A stretch of 64,000 nucleotides of DNA, from positions 2,852,001 through 2,916,000 of the forward strand of contig NZ_CP135052.1 in assembly GCF_029193595.2 (NCBI RefSeq). Reading direction: 5' to 3'. The translations under genes were made by a program, and so were the position numbers. The notes under the pieces were generated by a model. It made no database searches. It saw nothing but the letters and a program-made list of their open reading frames with translations, and was not told the origin of the DNA. Shown here piece after piece: positions 1 through 9,110 of the stretch (position 1 is its first letter; the number at the start of each line of letters is the position of its first letter). Origin of the DNA: Providencia hangzhouensis (GTDB lineage: Bacteria; Pseudomonadota; Gammaproteobacteria; Enterobacterales; Enterobacteriaceae).

Positions 1-1276
1 GCATAGGCACTAATACTGGCGCCATAATTGCCCATTTTGATGTCGCAGAAGTAATCATAATATTTAAGATAGCCGTTAATAGAATAACGCCAAAAACGGT
101 CATTCCAGATGGCATATCAAGTGTACGTAATAACTCTGCCCCTGAAAGCGCTAATAATGTGCCTAAATTAGAATGTTGGAATGAATATAAAAATTGGGCA
201 GCAAAAAAAGCAAAAACAATAAATGGGATAAGTGACTTAGTAATATTTTCCATTGCCTTGACAACATCTTTTGTTGATGTAAAAGATTTCGTCATATAAC
301 CATAAACAATGCCTGGCAAAGCAAAGAAAATAAATAATAAAGGCACAACAATTTGCATGATAGGTGCTTTAGGGCTAGTTAAGCTACCATCCGGCCCACG
401 TAATGGAGAGTTCTCTGGCCATAATAGTGCAAATAATCCGATACCTAAAGCAATTAGTACTAAACCAGAAATACGAAAAGCACGATTCTCAGCAGCAGTA
501 ATTTTACCTAAATTTTTTTCAGAATCAGTATCAACTTCGTTTGAACTGATTGGGCAGTTTTTATTTAGCCATGGTTCAACAATCTTCTCAGTGATAAACC
601 AACAGGTAAAAATAACCCCGAATGTACCACCCAAACTAAAGAAATAGTTACATAAAACATTTACGCTATAACCCGGCGCTAGCATTTGTGCAGCATCTTG
701 CGTAAAACTTTGCATGATTGGGTCAATAATTGATGGCGTATAGCTTGCAGTAAATCCCCCCGCTAAGCCTGCAAATGCAGCAGCAATCCCAGCTAATGGA
801 TGACGACCACTCGCATAAAACATCATTGCTGCAACTGGCATTAAAATGACATAGGCAGAATCTGAAGCAATATGAGAAACAATCCCCACAAACACCACTG
901 TAGGCGTTAACATTCTTGGTGAAATAAACGACAACATTTTTTTCAATGCGGTATTAATGAAACCACTGCTTTCAGCAATACCAATACCTAATGTTGCCAC
1001 TATCGTGATACCAAGAGGAGGGAAATTAATGAAGTTTTTAACTGCCGCAGTGATAAATAATATGATTTCCTCATACTGAAACATATTAACTATAGCAATT
1101 TTTTCTTTTGAAATAGGATGGTAATAACTAAAATCTACGAAAGAAAGCAGATAAGATAAAAACCAACATATAATCAGGGCGTACACAAACAGCATAGTCA
1201 CATCAGGCATAACATTACCGATGCGCTCGACACGGTTTAAGAACCCTTTTTTCTTGGGAAGTGTTTTTGTTGTCAT
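1..1276 (-). CDS. AbgT-family transporter (partial, C-terminus outside window)
   Basis: An inner-membrane permease of the AbgT family, whose members move p-aminobenzoyl-glutamate or export antifolates. I translated it from the complement. It starts with ATG at 1274-1276 and reads open to the window edge, giving 425 codons of a family that is usually about 500 residues. Visible features are a short basic N-terminus (KKKGFLNRVERIGN), a first membrane segment at about residues 22-42, and family-like stretches such as SHIASDSAYVILMP, GGFTASYTPSIIDP and ITSATSKWAIMGAILVPM. A central hydrophilic loop (about residues 225-255) is followed by further membrane segments. The family is clear. The substrate (p-aminobenzoyl-glutamate, dipeptide or drug) cannot be told from sequence. 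No abgA/abgB hydrolase genes are visible on the side that is in view. Confidence 0.9.
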   Translation of the reverse strand, partial: MTTKTLPKKKGFLNRVERIGNVMPDVTMLFVYALIICWFLSYLLSFVDFSYYHPISKEKIAIVNMFQYEEIILFITAAVKNFINFPPLGITIVATLGIGIAESSGFINTALKKMLSFISPRMLTPTVVFVGIVSHIASDSAYVILMPVAAMMFYASGRHPLAGIAAAFAGLAGGFTASYTPSIIDPIMQSFTQDAAQMLAPGYSVNVLCNYFFSLGGTFGVIFTCWFITEKIVEPWLNKNCPISSNEVDTDSEKNLGKITAAENRAFRISGLVLIALGIGLFALLWPENSPLRGPDGSLTSPKAPIMQIVVPLLFIFFALPGIVYGYMTKSFTSTKDVVKAMENITKSLIPFIVFAFFAAQFLYSFQHSNLGTLLALSGAELLRTLDMPSGMTVFGVILLTAILNIMITSATSKWAIMAPVLVPM

Positions 1277-1506
1277 ATTTACAAGCTACTTATGTTATTA
1301 GAATAGAAACTTTATAACAGTAAATAACCTATATATAAAAGTAAAATATTTTTGTGATTAGTTTTTACAGGATAAACCAGTTACAAAATAAAATATTAGA
1401 ATTATTTATATTAATTTTAATTACCAAAAATTACATATCTTAAATTTTATTAACTTATAGATTTAAATGCAGGGTATATCACTTAAGTATTTGACTTCGA
1501 GTCTGC

Positions 1507-1548
1507 GCATACAAAAAAAGGAATAATAATTACACTTTTTTTGTATGC
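1507..1548 (-). terminator. Inverted repeat downstream of psiE
   Basis: GCATACAAAAAAA at 1507-1519 pairs with TTTTTTTGTATGC at 1536-1548 across a 16-nt loop. It lies 23 bp after the psiE stop and could end psiE transcription. The stem is A/T-rich, so its strength as an intrinsic terminator is uncertain. The rest of 1277-1570 is AT-rich and shows no gene. Confidence 0.4.
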
Positions 1549-1570
1549 AAGTAAATTACACTAATGTATG

Positions 1571-1987
1571 TTATTCACGCTTTAATTTTTCAGTATTTGC
1601 AATATAAAGTGCAACGACTAGTACCAAAATCGCCCCTGCATGCAACAAAGTTGTCATAGGGTCACTATGATCAACGATAATTAAACGAATAATCGCAGTA
1701 ATACCAATATAGATAAAATACCTTAACGGGAAATGATAGCCCGACATAAAATATTTTATTATCAAGGCAATAAACTCAAAGTATAAAAAATAAATGACAA
1801 TGCCTTCTAACAACTCATAGGCCGTCGCCCCTTTTGAGCTACCAAACATTAATGAAGCCATTGTCACCGTTTCTTTAGCTAAAAAGAATACAAGTACGGC
1901 AGCGAGTGAGATCAAGCCAATATTTAATATCCATTGTAGTACCCACGCGATATTACTCGCATGACGCATTCCTTTCATACTATTCAT
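1571..1987 (-). CDS. psiE: PsiE family protein (phosphate-starvation-inducible E)
   Basis: A small inner-membrane protein of the PsiE family; the E. coli member responds to phosphate starvation and its biochemical role is unknown. At 138 residues it is the usual family length. Four hydrophobic segments fall at about residues 17-37, 60-80, 88-105 and 113-131. The [18 protein letters not shown] and [23 protein letters not shown] stretches are typical of the family. The start at 1987 follows an AGAGGAAT ribosome-binding site at good spacing. It is monocistronic, with an inverted repeat just downstream. I could not identify a convincing Pho box in the short upstream gap. Confidence 0.88.
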   Translation of the reverse strand: MNSMKGMRHASNIAWVLQWILNIGLISLAAVLVFFLAKETVTMASLMFGSSKGATAYELLEGIVIYFLYFEFIALIIKYFMSGYHFPLRYFIYIGITAIIRLIIVDHSDPMTTLLHAGAILVLVVALYIANTEKLKRE

Positions 1988-2162
1988 TTGTTATTCCTCT
2001 GAACAACTTCTAAACCTAGTCATTACCTTAATTGTAAAACAAATTTAAGTCGACCGCATGACAAATAAGAGGTCAATTTAACGAATAGAATCAAAAAAAT
2101 ATAGTCTGATCGACTGCCACTGCATTCCTTATTACTTACTATTAAATCTATAGCCACAGAGT

Positions 2163-2576
2163 TTAATCCGATGATGGGGACATCATTTCCATAATATCTT
2201 TCTCTGTCAACATGGGTGTTCTTTCAACAAAGTTATAATATTTGGGCTTACTATCTATGTAAATTTGCATACTCATTTGCGCATCTTTACTCTCTTTAAA
2301 TAAAGCTGCTGATGCATAATATGTTGAAGGTGTGAGTAAATGATAAAAAAGGTGTGAACCACAATTTTTACAAAATGCACGTTCTCCCCATTGAGATGAT
2401 GCAAAAATTGACACAGACTCTTGCCCCTCTACCATTAAATCGTTACCACAATCAACACTAAAGCCTGGGCCGCCATTCCATTTTTGACACATTCCACAAT
2501 GGCATACACTGACATGACTAATATCTTTTGCTGTTGTGATTTTTACAGAACCACACAAACATTGGCCTTGATGCAT
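2163..2576 (-). CDS. GFA-family zinc protein
   Basis: A 137-residue protein of the CENP-V/GFA fold (glutathione-dependent formaldehyde-activating enzyme family). The zinc ligands are visible: C6/C8 in QCLCGSV, C25/C27/C30 in CHCGMCQKW, and C69/C72 in FCKNCGSHLF. The family includes glutathione S-(hydroxymethyl) synthase, but most bacterial members have no proven activity, so no substrate is assigned. The start is supported by AAGGAAATT just upstream. It stands alone between psiE and a small secreted protein. No formaldehyde dehydrogenase gene is nearby. Confidence 0.85.
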   Translation of the reverse strand: MHQGQCLCGSVKITTAKDISHVSVCHCGMCQKWNGGPGFSVDCGNDLMVEGQESVSIFASSQWGERAFCKNCGSHLFYHLLTPSTYYASAALFKESKDAQMSMQIYIDSKPKYYNFVERTPMLTEKDIMEMMSPSSD

Positions 2577-2650
2577 AGAATTTCCTTTATGTAGGTCGTA
2601 GATTTATTACTCAATATACGCATATTTACAGCAAAAAATTCAGATATGAC

Positions 2651-2923
2651 TTACTTTTCATGTATTCTGAATTGTCGGCCAGTAAAACGTTTATCGTTAA
2701 CAATATTACGCAACTGAGAACTATCAAGTTCTTTCGCTTCCCTTTCAAACTCTATATCTGCTTCATTTTGGTCTGTATTTTGTAACACATACTCATACGC
2801 TACTTTATTGTGCGCTATAATTTCTGTTAATACTGTATTATTCGCAGCTTGGGCCGCTATTGAAAAGCCAGTCAAAATAACGATCATAATAAATATACGA
2901 GCTAGTAATGTTTTTTTCATCAT
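2651..2923 (-). CDS. Small secreted protein, unknown function
   Basis: A 90-residue protein with a clear signal peptide: MMKK basic end, hydrophobic core at residues 7-23, likely cleavage after AAQA. The mature part is short and charged, with an acidic middle (NEADIEFEREAKELD) and basic C-terminus (KRFTGRQFRIHEK). A GGAGATA ribosome-binding site precedes two tandem ATG codons, and the second (2920) is better spaced. I do not recognise the family. The periplasm is the likely location. Confidence 0.65.
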   Translation of the reverse strand: MMKKTLLARIFIMIVILTGFSIAAQAANNTVLTEIIAHNKVAYEYVLQNTDQNEADIEFEREAKELDSSQLRNIVNDKRFTGRQFRIHEK

Positions 2924-3041
2924 TATCTCCTATTCCGTTATGACTGTTTTAGCGCAAATCCCTGTCAGAAAAAACAGGCTATAAGTAAGTGTTCTCATGA
3001 TTAAGTAAAGAGACGTCAGAACTGTCAATGACGTAAATCGA

Positions 3042-3072
3042 AACCAAATAGGGTACTATTCCCTATTTGGTT
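3042..3072 (-). terminator. Stem-loop after the DUF3999 gene
   Basis: A 12-bp perfect stem, AACCAAATAGGG (3042-3053) with CCCTATTTGGTT (3061-3072) and a 7-nt loop, lies just after the DUF3999 stop at 3088. It lacks a clear U-run, so factor-independent termination is probable but not certain. Confidence 0.55.
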
Positions 3073-3087
3073 AATACCAATATCTAG

Positions 3088-4575
3088 TTATAATTCTTCA
3101 TGATTCGCCTTATCTGTAGAATTGACTTCTCTTAACAAATACCAGCAGAAATATATTAATACTAATATTCCAACAAATAACAATACCCATAAGGTAATCG
3201 TCAACCAGTTAAAACTACCGTCAACCACTTCCGTTATAGTTAGCCTATCTACACCACCCAACTCAATGATTGTATTATCAAGAAATAGCTGAGGATAATT
3301 TGTCATTAACTCATCAACGCTATCTGGTTTCCCTACAAGCTGGCTTGTGGTCAATTCATCAAAACTAGCTTGTTTATTCCCCCAAACAAGTAAATACGGA
3401 GCGGGACCTTGCAAATTAAAAATAAGGTTATAAGCATCTCGTTTTCCCGTTAGCCTTGGTGGCTGATCTTCCCAACTCCCTTTGAGGGCTGAAATTCTTA
3501 CTTTCCCCACCATTTCACCATAGAGCGCTGTGCTCGGATTGCTAATTAAATCACCATCTATTGTTTGATTATATGCAACAATGTTAGTGAGTAATTTCCA
3601 GCTTTCACCTCTATCAGATGAATACTCTATTTTTAGTGGGATCACACGGTTTGATTGTTGCAATTGTATTTGTAATTCACTCAGTGGCTGTGCTCTTGGT
3701 AATTGATAGATTATATGATCTTTTGAAACACCATCATTCGTCATCTCAAAATGAAATAGTTCTTGACGATAAGTTGAATTAAGCACGCTAGAGGTCGTAT
3801 TGACCTTTAATAAGTCAGGTATAACAATATCTGGACCACTTACTATTACAGCCATAAGATAAGGTGCATTCAATGCCTTTGAGTTGCCATTTAATAACTC
3901 AATATTATTGCTTGCAATAGTTTCTGAATTTAACTTCAAATTCATAATCGGCTGATTTGTTGCTATATTTAGCCAATTTTCTTTGTCGTCACTGGCAAAA
4001 ACAAATACCTTTGCCTGCCATTCTTTCTCGCTTTTAGCCCAGTCTAATACTAGGTTTTTAATTGGCGTATCTTTAGTTTGACTTTGATTTTTCGTTAATA
4101 AATAAGCCTGATAAGCCACGTTGTCTTTAACTTGCATACTAGGCAACTCAATTCTATTCACTTTGCCAGGGATAGATTCTACTAATAGATGTTGCTTTTC
4201 TCTACGCACATCATCATGGGAGTTAACGCTATCAACCTGAGTGACCAAACGCTGTGGTGTAAAAATGATCTTTTCATTTGAAACGGATTTTTCCGTATCC
4301 GAAAATAATACTGAAGGTATTTCATTACCAGTACCATTAAAGACTCGAACATCTTGCAACGTTTTGGGGTACGCTGAGTTCATATACGCATTTACGGGAA
4401 GCTCTAACCAGTAAAAAGGAGCCGATGAATCAAGAACATTTATTTCTGAGCCTTGATAAAAACTATAAGGAGTAACCTCTTCTACTGCCTCTGCATTCAA
4501 ATGACTTGAAAACAATAATGACAATGAGAAGACTGTAATGAGCCTTACTAGTCCTGTATTTTTAATTAAACTCAT
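3088..4575 (-). CDS. DUF3999 family membrane-anchored protein
   Basis: A 495-residue envelope protein of the DUF3999 family, which is usually encoded next to a DUF2339 protein, as here. It has a signal peptide at residues 1-28 (cleavage likely near SHLNAEA), a long periplasmic region with beta-rich segments, and a single C-terminal membrane segment at about 458-482 followed by a short cytoplasmic tail. A repeated discoidin-like pattern (VRVFNGTGNEIPS, LKIEYSSDRGESWKLL) suggests a carbohydrate- or ligand-binding beta-sandwich; that is inference. The ATG lies inside the end of the upstream gene (4-nt ATGA overlap), preceded by AAGGAGATA within that gene, so the two are translationally coupled. 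The pair's function is unknown. Confidence 0.85.
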   Translation of the reverse strand: MSLIKNTGLVRLITVFSLSLLFSSHLNAEAVEEVTPYSFYQGSEINVLDSSAPFYWLELPVNAYMNSAYPKTLQDVRVFNGTGNEIPSVLFSDTEKSVSNEKIIFTPQRLVTQVDSVNSHDDVRREKQHLLVESIPGKVNRIELPSMQVKDNVAYQAYLLTKNQSQTKDTPIKNLVLDWAKSEKEWQAKVFVFASDDKENWLNIATNQPIMNLKLNSETIASNNIELLNGNSKALNAPYLMAVIVSGPDIVIPDLLKVNTTSSVLNSTYRQELFHFEMTNDGVSKDHIIYQLPRAQPLSELQIQLQQSNRVIPLKIEYSSDRGESWKLLTNIVAYNQTIDGDLISNPSTALYGEMVGKVRISALKGSWEDQPPRLTGKRDAYNLIFNLQGPAPYLLVWGNKQASFDELTTSQLVGKPDSVDELMTNYPQLFLDNTIIELGGVDRLTITEVVDGSFNWLTITLWVLLFVGILVLIYFCWYLLREVNSTDKANHEEL

Positions 4576-7445
4576 GGTTGTATCTCCTTTTCAACTTTCC
4601 CTTTTGTATCTTTTGGTGGTAATGGCGAAAAATACCCAACAATTAAAATTAATAATGCAACACCAATAAAAGAAATTGCACGAGAAATACCACCTTGCCC
4701 GTATATATCAATTAAGAATAACTTGGCAATAACACAAGCAAAAATACCAGCCCCCATAAACCACCAAATTCGATTTTTCTTAATAGAGGCAATAATAATA
4801 CAGACTAAGGCAGCCAGTGCCCAACTGATAGAAAGTACAGTTTGCACTAAGCGTGAATCATAAAGTGTGTCATAGTTCCAATTTAGCTCAGCAAAATCTG
4901 CTATTGCACGAATTAAAATACCGTTAAACCAATAAGCAGAAAGTGCAATTGTGACTACTAACAAACTACGTAAAACCCAAAAGTTAACCGCTGTTACTTT
5001 ACGTATTTTTTGAGAAAGCCCTTTACGTATTAAAACTAACGTAGCGATACTAAATAACCCAGCTTCATCTAATGGATTGATTAGCGGTATATAATTCCAA
5101 AATGTCAATTTACCATCTTCTAAATTAGCATAGCCGGACAATATAATTAGCCCGATAGCAACAGGAGTCATCGAATACCAATAAATCAGTCCATTACGTT
5201 TCATCGGCGGCATTCTATTTTGTTGTAGCCAATAGAGAACAATAATAGTTAGCGTTATGGCCATGACATAAATAAAATATCCCATTTCGTGCATGCCCCA
5301 AGGTAAAATGGAGACGAACCAATTCACTTGAGTGGCAATAAACGCAAGAATTAGCCATAAATTGGCGCTATGGAGTATTCTTTGCATCCAACGATCACGA
5401 AGCTTATATGCATGAATAACAAATAAAATAGAACTACCTAAAACAACTGGCCATATGAGAGAACCTTCACCACGCCCCATTGGGTTTTGGTCGTTTAAGA
5501 AATCTAAACCAAGATAATAATAACCTGCAATCCATAGAATAGACTGGCAAAGTAGCAAAGGTACCCAATTAATATAGATAGCATATAAATGCCAGAACCA
5601 AACTGAAATAACAACCAAGACTAGAATAATAAAGCCTTCAGACTCACGGCTCCATGATAAAATATCAGTAAATAACGGTAACCAGCACAACCAAGTCACC
5701 AAACCAATAATTAAGAAACCATAACTAAATAAAGTAAAGTTACTGTCTTCTTTACGACGAATATGGAAAAGCCCACCAGCCATAAAGCAGGCTATTAATA
5801 GCACAGGAACCATATAAGTACTACTACGACTCCAATATAAATAAGGATAATCACTTAACAAAGTGATTGCGCTAATAACAATTAATAACGAGCCGATAGC
5901 CACCATTTTTTTCTGGTTTTGCTGTAAACCGAACCAAAGGATTAACAACCCTTCTAATGACCAAATAATCGAGGTCCACTCAAATGTTAGCGCTAATGGA
6001 ATAGCTAAAGTGATAAACCCAGCACCGATAATAATATTTGCTAATGCCATATTCTTGCCAGCGGATTTATAGCGTTTATGCACTTGTAAACCAGTAATCA
6101 GATATAACAAACCTACTATCAGTGAAATAAAGGCTGGCAGTAAACCTTCCCCTTCTGAAATAAAGAATTGAAGTGCAATACTGATAAAAGGAGGGACAAA
6201 TAGAAGTGTATTATCAACAACCAATTGCTTACTGTGTTCAAAGCGTAGTGAGAATAGCTGTGTTAAGGCATTAAATACCACTAAATTAGCGATAATAAAA
6301 AGTTGGCAAGATAAATAATAGTCTGACTGGTAATTATCTAACCCCCATAAAATGGCAACACCATAAGTCATCACCATACCAACTAAATTTAAAGGTCGCC
6401 AAGCTTGCCACACACTAATAACTAAGATACCAATCGATAACATCAAATAATAAGAAAATAAAACAACATGGCTTCCACCGCCAGTCGAAAGCAATATAGG
6501 TGCTAAATACCCACCTATCGATGCAAGAACAGCTAAACTAATTGTGCGTTGCAATAATGCCAAAGCAATACTTGCCGCGCAAATAAGTAACATAAAGGCA
6601 AATGCCATCCCATAAGGCATCATCGTATACAGTTTAAAGGCAGCAAAAATAGTGATATACAAGCAACCAATTGCCCCCCCTTGTAAAATCAACCCAAATA
6701 ATGCCTTTTTATTCCGTAGCCACCAGCCAGTACCTAATAAAGCTAAGCACCCTACTGCGCTGAAGATTAAACGCATTTGAGGTGAAATAATTTCATTTTG
6801 CACACTGTAATTCAGCAAATATGCGACACCTAGGAATAACAGTAGGATACCAATTTTAGCTACCGGGTTTCCTTTCATTAACCAACTAAAGAAATGATTG
6901 AATATTGATTTATCGTCACTGGCAGTATTTTGCTTTGTCTCAGGTTTATTTTGATTAAACCGATTTGCGTCTACTCGCTGTGCTTGCGTGTTATCAAACC
7001 TATTCGGATTGATACTTTCATTACTTAAAGGATGATTAAGGGAATTTTCATGGGTAGTTTGTTCCCTCATGAGAGGCGAGTTTTCTGTATCCGATAAATC
7101 ATGCTCTTTTTCAACTGGCAGACAAGTCACATGGCTCATTGAGGAAATTTCTTGCTGTTTGTCTTGTTTAGCATCAACACCCGAAAGAGATTCGCTCCCC
7201 TCTTGCTCTATGTGCGTATTTTGTATTTCATCTAAACCTGATTGGGAAGACGTCACACTATCGACAGATATACTTGGCGTGTATTTAGCGTTTAAAAGCT
7301 GGGCTTCTAATGAAGAAACCTTCTGATTTAACAGCGAAATTTGGTACTGCATCCGACCTGTTCGATTGATGGCAATGATAGCAAGTATCGGAGCTAGCAC
7401 TAGCAGGAAAACGAATACAAGTCCTATTAGTATCCAAGTGTCCAC
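4572..7445 (-). CDS. DUF2339 family polytopic membrane protein
   Basis: A 957-residue inner-membrane protein of the DUF2339 family. A first membrane segment at about residues 4-26 is followed by a short coiled coil (QISLLNQKVSSLEAQL). Next comes a low-complexity, Asn/Gln/Ser/Glu-rich cytoplasmic linker up to about residue 180, then more than 20 closely packed hydrophobic segments to the C-terminus. The signature around NPVAKIGILLLFLGVAYLLNY matches the family. The start is GTG at 7443-7445, supported by GAGGAAA about 9 nt upstream. It is the first gene of a two-gene operon with the DUF3999 protein. Function is not established. The arrangement (polytopic protein plus a large periplasmic partner) suggests an envelope or polysaccharide role, which is inference. 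Confidence 0.87.
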   Translation of the reverse strand: MDTWILIGLVFVFLLVLAPILAIIAINRTGRMQYQISLLNQKVSSLEAQLLNAKYTPSISVDSVTSSQSGLDEIQNTHIEQEGSESLSGVDAKQDKQQEISSMSHVTCLPVEKEHDLSDTENSPLMREQTTHENSLNHPLSNESINPNRFDNTQAQRVDANRFNQNKPETKQNTASDDKSIFNHFFSWLMKGNPVAKIGILLLFLGVAYLLNYSVQNEIISPQMRLIFSAVGCLALLGTGWWLRNKKALFGLILQGGAIGCLYITIFAAFKLYTMMPYGMAFAFMLLICAASIALALLQRTISLAVLASIGGYLAPILLSTGGGSHVVLFSYYLMLSIGILVISVWQAWRPLNLVGMVMTYGVAILWGLDNYQSDYYLSCQLFIIANLVVFNALTQLFSLRFEHSKQLVVDNTLLFVPPFISIALQFFISEGEGLLPAFISLIVGLLYLITGLQVHKRYKSAGKNMALANIIIGAGFITLAIPLALTFEWTSIIWSLEGLLILWFGLQQNQKKMVAIGSLLIVISAITLLSDYPYLYWSRSSTYMVPVLLIACFMAGGLFHIRRKEDSNFTLFSYGFLIIGLVTWLCWLPLFTDILSWSRESEGFIILVLVVISVWFWHLYAIYINWVPLLLCQSILWIAGYYYLGLDFLNDQNPMGRGEGSLIWPVVLGSSILFVIHAYKLRDRWMQRILHSANLWLILAFIATQVNWFVSILPWGMHEMGYFIYVMAITLTIIVLYWLQQNRMPPMKRNGLIYWYSMTPVAIGLIILSGYANLEDGKLTFWNYIPLINPLDEAGLFSIATLVLIRKGLSQKIRKVTAVNFWVLRSLLVVTIALSAYWFNGILIRAIADFAELNWNYDTLYDSRLVQTVLSISWALAALVCIIIASIKKNRIWWFMGAGIFACVIAKLFLIDIYGQGGISRAISFIGVALLILIVGYFSPLPPKDTKGKVEKEIQP

Positions 7446-8030
7446 AAATAGGTTTCCTCATAAAAAAATTCACAATTTAGAATCTGGAAAATAAAGGCTG
7501 TGATTACTGCTAGTGTAGATAGCATTGATCCCCTTGCCAACCAAATGTAATAAACTGTTACAAAATAATTCATTACATCCTGCTTTAGGTATACTCCTGG
7601 TAAAAGAAACAATACCTTTCTTTGATGATTTATTAATACTCTCATTAGTCATTTTAGTAACTAAGAAAACCCTTAATCATCGTTTAATGACTATTTCGCT
7701 CATAAAAAAACAAACAATTGATTAAGCGCCTATATTTTTTTGATATTCTGTTTTTGATACTCATAATAGTACTAATAAAATTTTATTAGTACTATTATTT
7801 TTATTATGTTATGTATACAACACCTTTAACATCAATATATTAATTGAATAATTACTATCCTTAAATGATTATAGTTATTTAAAATTACATTAATTAGTTT
7901 CTTTATTAAACATTGCTAAAAACATATGTTCTTTAATTTAAATAAAAGTAACCACAAGGGAAAATATTAACTGTCATTTTACTGATTTTTATAAAGCAAA
8001 ACCTACCGAAAAATATCAGGAGAGTTTTTA
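7446..8030. other. Intergenic region between divergent genes
   Basis: 585 bp of AT-rich DNA between the DUF2339 gene (leftward) and the AEC permease (rightward). Short open frames here have no ribosome-binding sites or plausible composition. It holds the long perfect palindrome at 7763-7798 listed separately. Promoters for both genes should lie here, but I could not fix them. Confidence 0.6.
7763..7798. repeat. 36-bp perfect palindrome
   Basis: The 18 bases ending at 7780 (core AGTACTAATAAAA) are exactly the reverse complement of the 18 bases starting at 7781, with no spacer. Transcription from either strand would give a hairpin; as duplex it is a symmetrical binding site or cruciform former. 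It sits about 230 bp before the AEC permease start and about 320 bp from the DUF2339 start. It does not resemble the ERIC elements elsewhere in the window. Confidence 0.85.
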
Positions 8031-8954
8031 ATGCTAATTCACATTATACTTGCCGCTTTAGGGCCCATAGTTCTTGGATTAGCCGTTGGTTGGCTATCGG
8101 GTAAATATGGGTTTATCAAACGAGAGTATTCCCAAGCCTTTGCTGACTTTGTGGTTAAAATAGCATTACCGTTTGCATTATTTCTTGCAGCCGCACAAGC
8201 ACCGCCTTCAGTATTACTCAATATTGACTATTTATTAGCGCTAGCCGTAGGACTAATTGCAACGTATGTGATTGGTTTTATTTTTGGTAAGTTTATTTTT
8301 CGCCACACTAAAAAAGATGCGGCTATGCAAGCATTATCGGTGTCTTTTCCTGATATGGCCTACTGTGGGCCACCTGTATTACTTGCAACTGTCGGGTCAT
8401 CAGGCTTGATAGCTATGGTATTAGGTAACCTGATTTATACCGTTATTATTATCCCATTTACTCTATTAATGATCAGCGGATCACAGCAAGGTAACAGTAT
8501 CTTAAAATCAGTTGGTAAAGCCATTGCTCAACCCTTAGTTTTTCTCCCTATTCTAGGCGCAATACTAGCTATTTTAGGTGTTAAATTACCTGAAATATTA
8601 CAAAACTCGGTAAACGAATTGGGCAAAACCGCGGGCGGAGTCGCTCTATTCTTCCTTGGTCTGCTCCTTTCAGGGATAAAACTTACAATTAGTAAGGAAA
8701 TTATATTTAACGTCTTTATTAAAAATTTTGTTCAAGCCGCGCTCATTTTAGGCACTGGACTCGCCTTAGGTTTACAAGATGATTTACTTAAAGCCGCGTT
8801 TATCATTGGTGTACTACCCACGGCGACCGCAGTTCCCGCATTGGCAATTAGCAACCAAGCCTATACTGAAACCTCAGCAGGAACCGTGTTATTAAGTACA
8901 TTAGCTGCCTTAATTTCGATTATCGGTGGTATCACTATCGTCGAAATGCTTTAA
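8031..8954 (+). CDS. AEC family transporter (auxin efflux carrier fold)
   Basis: A 307-residue inner-membrane permease of the AEC family, whose bacterial members include malonate and malate carriers such as MdcF and MleP. Around ten hydrophobic segments span the protein, in two inverted halves joined near residue 155. Family-like stretches include FADFVVKIALPFALFLAAA near the N-terminus and FIIGVLPTATAVPALAISNQ near the C-terminus. The start follows AGGAGAG at 6-nt spacing. It is single, and a strong stem-loop follows. The likely substrate is an organic acid, in keeping with the several other carboxylate permeases in the window, but none can be named. Confidence 0.88.
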   Translation: MLIHIILAALGPIVLGLAVGWLSGKYGFIKREYSQAFADFVVKIALPFALFLAAAQAPPSVLLNIDYLLALAVGLIATYVIGFIFGKFIFRHTKKDAAMQALSVSFPDMAYCGPPVLLATVGSSGLIAMVLGNLIYTVIIIPFTLLMISGSQQGNSILKSVGKAIAQPLVFLPILGAILAILGVKLPEILQNSVNELGKTAGGVALFFLGLLLSGIKLTISKEIIFNVFIKNFVQAALILGTGLALGLQDDLLKAAFIIGVLPTATAVPALAISNQAYTETSAGTVLLSTLAALISIIGGITIVEML

Positions 8955-8963
8955 TTATCAAAT

Positions 8964-8993
8964 AAATAGTCGCCTATATTTAGGCGACTATTT
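8964..8993 (+). terminator. Stem-loop terminator after the AEC permease gene
   Basis: A 13-bp perfect stem, AAATAGTCGCCTA (8964-8976) with TAGGCGACTATTT (8981-8993), around a TATT loop. It begins 10 bp after the permease stop codon and ends in a short T stretch. Confidence 0.75.
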
Positions 8994-9110
8994 CATTATG
9001 GCGCCAAATTCTCTGATGATTTAATCACCCATTATTTGCCAGACAGATCACAAAAAACGTATCATAGTGATAGGTACTTTTCTTTTATACATCTGGGATA
9101 TGAACAAAAA

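Noticed and set aside
7470-7725. Short overlapping frames on both strands upstream of the DUF2339 gene
   Set aside because: Mutually overlapping frames without start signals; composition matches noncoding AT-rich DNA.
9036-9110. 25-residue N-terminal extension of the fructose-bisphosphatase
   Set aside because: Family members begin at the position equivalent to 9111; the extra residues have no similarity.
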